A DNA stretch of 64,000 bases, taken from assembly GCA_963921425.1 (NCBI GenBank), contig OY992837.1, positions 1,027,896 through 1,091,895 on the forward strand. Reading direction: 5' to 3'. This document shows, piece after piece, positions 62,528 to 64,000 of the stretch. The stretch is from Dryas octopetala (Eukaryota > Streptophyta > Magnoliopsida > Rosales > Rosaceae). The translations under genes were made by a program, and so were the position numbers. The number at the start of each line of letters is the position of its first letter. Position 1 is the first letter of the stretch. The notes beneath the pieces are model-generated. The model was not told the DNA's origin and made no database searches. It saw only the letters and a program-made list of their open reading frames with translations.

Positions 62528-63611
62528 AACATAGTATTAATTCTAACAATAATTTTTTAACATGCTCAATATAAATAAACTCATTGTAAATATTTATATG
62601 AATTTAGAAAATTCTTATGAATATAATTTGGGTGTACGTAGTGCCATTCAAAGATTGTGTCATACCATTCATAACTAATTATATGAAGATTTAATATATG
62701 CATATGTACACAACTTAATAATTTCATATTATTATTTTTTAAGAATGGAAAGAGTTAACTAAAATAAAATAAATTTTAGACACTATTGAAATTATTTAGT
62801 TAAATATTGGTGAAAATTAAGCATTTATGTTTCAGCCTCAGCAAGCATATAATCTTTTCATTAATAATATGCATAAAAACTAAGCATTATCGATCAAGAT
62901 ATATGTTGGAGTGAAGTTGATATGAGCAAATGATTGTGGTGATCGACTTGATTGAAGTTTAACATTTATACCCCATATCTATCTAGAAGACTAGAACACA
63001 TAGTTACATGGATAAGTATATTCGAGCAACAAAGCAACGTATTAAGAACGTACTTGCGCCGAAGGAAGGGCGAAGCAGCAACGGGCATCTGTTTAGTTTC
63101 GTTAGGTAGCCACAATCTCCTATGTCATATGATAAACTTAATTATATATAGCCACTAATTGGTTGGTTCTCTTATGATCAATTTCTTTCTTTGATAACAT
63201 ATCTTTCAATATTTTTCAAGGTCAATACGCGTTTATCCTTTTCTTTTTCTGTTTTCTTATATATAGTGTTTAAATTTATATGATATGCATGAATTTAGAT
63301 CTATAGCTATAGCTAGCTAGTTGATTCTAGTTTTTTCCCTTCAATTCTTTGACTTTTTTTAGAAGAAAATCAAGTTAAAAACCGTTGGATATTATTTTAA
63401 TAAATTTGATGATTAAAATTTAATAGGAGATTGCCCTTTCCGTAATTTGACTCGGCCAGCTCCTATTAGAAAGCCTAATGCCTAGTTACCTACTACAGCA
63501 AGCAATAATCCGATGCAATTTTTCTTCTTCGCAGTTCGATCTATTCCGCCATTTTGTTTAACTTGAATATCCTTGGCAGTCGCAAGTGAATCCCTATACG
63601 GCCATTAAGAT
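62528..63611. other. Intergenic, contains the partial duplicate
   Basis: AT-rich; apart from the duplicate at 62997-63110 and the region upstream of the ubiquitin-fold gene, nothing is recognised. Confidence 0.5.
62997..63110 (+). pseudogene. Partial duplicate of exon 1 of the preceding gene model
   Basis: ACATAGTTACATGGATAAGTATATTCGAGCAACAAAGCAACGTATTAAGAAC repeats the 61800 segment with few changes. It reads HSYMDKYIRATKQRIKN in frame. It continues to NGHLF, which in the first copy lies past the splice donor, and stops at TAG. The preceding stretch (about 62898-62950) also resembles 62060-62120. Confidence 0.65.
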
Positions 63612-63947
63612 ATGCAGACTATGAACTTACATTTTGCAAAGCATCCATCAAATTTAGGACCACCCATCCATTTCCTCATCAAGGTGAACCCCCATGACAC
63701 TGTTCTACAGGTGAAAGAAAGAATTGAGAGGGAACACCCCGATGTGGTTTTTACCCAGCAAGCTTTAACTTTTAAGGGTCAAGAACTTTTAGATGGAAAC
63801 ACTGTTTCGGAATATCCACCAGGAGTCATCCACATTGTTTATATGAATGATGCTCGCACTTCCCTTACCCATCTTCCTCCCATGGCCGCAGTGGCACCTA
63901 CTGACATCGATATGCAAGATTGGGAGGCTATCCTCAATCAGAAGTAA
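63612..63947 (+). CDS. Small ubiquitin-fold protein
   Basis: Intronless ORF of 111 aa. Residues about 19-80 have the ubiquitin pattern: IHFLIKVNPHDTVLQVKERI, LTFKGQELLDGNTVSEY, and a closing strand GVIHIVYM. There is no C-terminal Gly-Gly, so it cannot be conjugated like ubiquitin. Instead a tail of about 30 residues ends DMQDWEAILNQK. No other domain is present within the frame. The adjacent unrecognised gene pieces raise the possibility that it is one exon or a surviving fragment of a larger ubiquitin-like-domain protein. Confidence 0.6.
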   Translation: MQTMNLHFAKHPSNLGPPIHFLIKVNPHDTVLQVKERIEREHPDVVFTQQALTFKGQELLDGNTVSEYPPGVIHIVYMNDARTSLTHLPPMAAVAPTDIDMQDWEAILNQK

Positions 63948-64000
63948 TTAGCTAGTATAATTAATTTCCTTTGTAATTTATTGAAATCAAGATCTTGATG

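Noticed and set aside
1..64000. CRISPR array, bacterial operon or integrated virus
   Set aside because: Repeats here are plant satellites and transposons, and every gene is plant nuclear with introns.

Overview
The window is nuclear DNA of a flowering plant, most likely a woody eudicot. It is AT-rich. Its genes are split by many short GT-AG introns, and its intergenic space holds microsatellites and small non-autonomous transposons. The proteins are plant-specific: a plastid FtsHi subunit, a plasmodesmata-located protein, a SUVR methyltransferase, a caleosin and a PHR1-type MYB-CC factor. Nothing indicates a bacterial, viral or organellar origin. Exon coordinates below were derived by hand from splice signals, reading-frame continuity and family recognition. 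No alignment was run.

Layout from left to right. 98-752 (-): first two exons of an IPUT1/PGSIP6-type GT8 glucuronosyltransferase that continues off the left edge. 753-6517: long intergenic stretch with an (AT)n tract, a possible short-peptide transcript and a degenerate tandem array. 6518-9680 (+): LRR receptor kinase of the PXL/MIK1 group. 10405-18510 (-): FTSHI5, 19 coding exons, 1287 aa. 18511-20962: intergenic, with a terminal-inverted-repeat element. 20963-24502 (+): DUF946/VPS62-like protein with a hAT-type insertion in its intron. 25373-37599 (-): ATRX chromatin remodeller, 26 coding exons, 1477 aa. 39346-40260 (-): plasmodesmata-located protein. 41638-42834 (+): C2-domain protein. 42835-47705: repeat-rich intergenic region with a fold-back element and a 32-bp minisatellite. 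47706-52821 (+): SUVR4-type SET methyltransferase. 53606-54094: broken F-box/FBD fragment and a SINE-like element. 54313-55952 (-): caleosin/peroxygenase. 56445-56476: U2 snRNA fragment. 58441-61367 (+): PHR1-like MYB-CC regulator. 61751-63110: an unrecognised small gene model plus a partial duplicate. 63612-63947 (+): ubiquitin-fold protein.

The genes do not form an operon-like system; each has its own promoter region. Their neighbourhood is nevertheless informative. As I recall the Arabidopsis numbering, FTSHI5, a DUF946 gene, a C2 gene, PDLP4 and SUVR4 are neighbours (At3g04340-04380), PXL1 adjoins ATRX (At1g08590-08600), and PXL2/MIK1 lies near PHR1 (At4g28610-28650). This window holds all of these together, which suggests an ancestral eudicot gene order that Arabidopsis split between duplicated segments.

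I did not find a convincing new biological system. The points most worth a second look are the combined gene order, several GC-AG introns and two duplicated intron/exon junctions in ATRX, microsatellites lying on splice sites, a hAT element with intact 8-bp target duplications, a nearly palindromic fold-back element upstream of SUVR4, and an exact 32-bp minisatellite.
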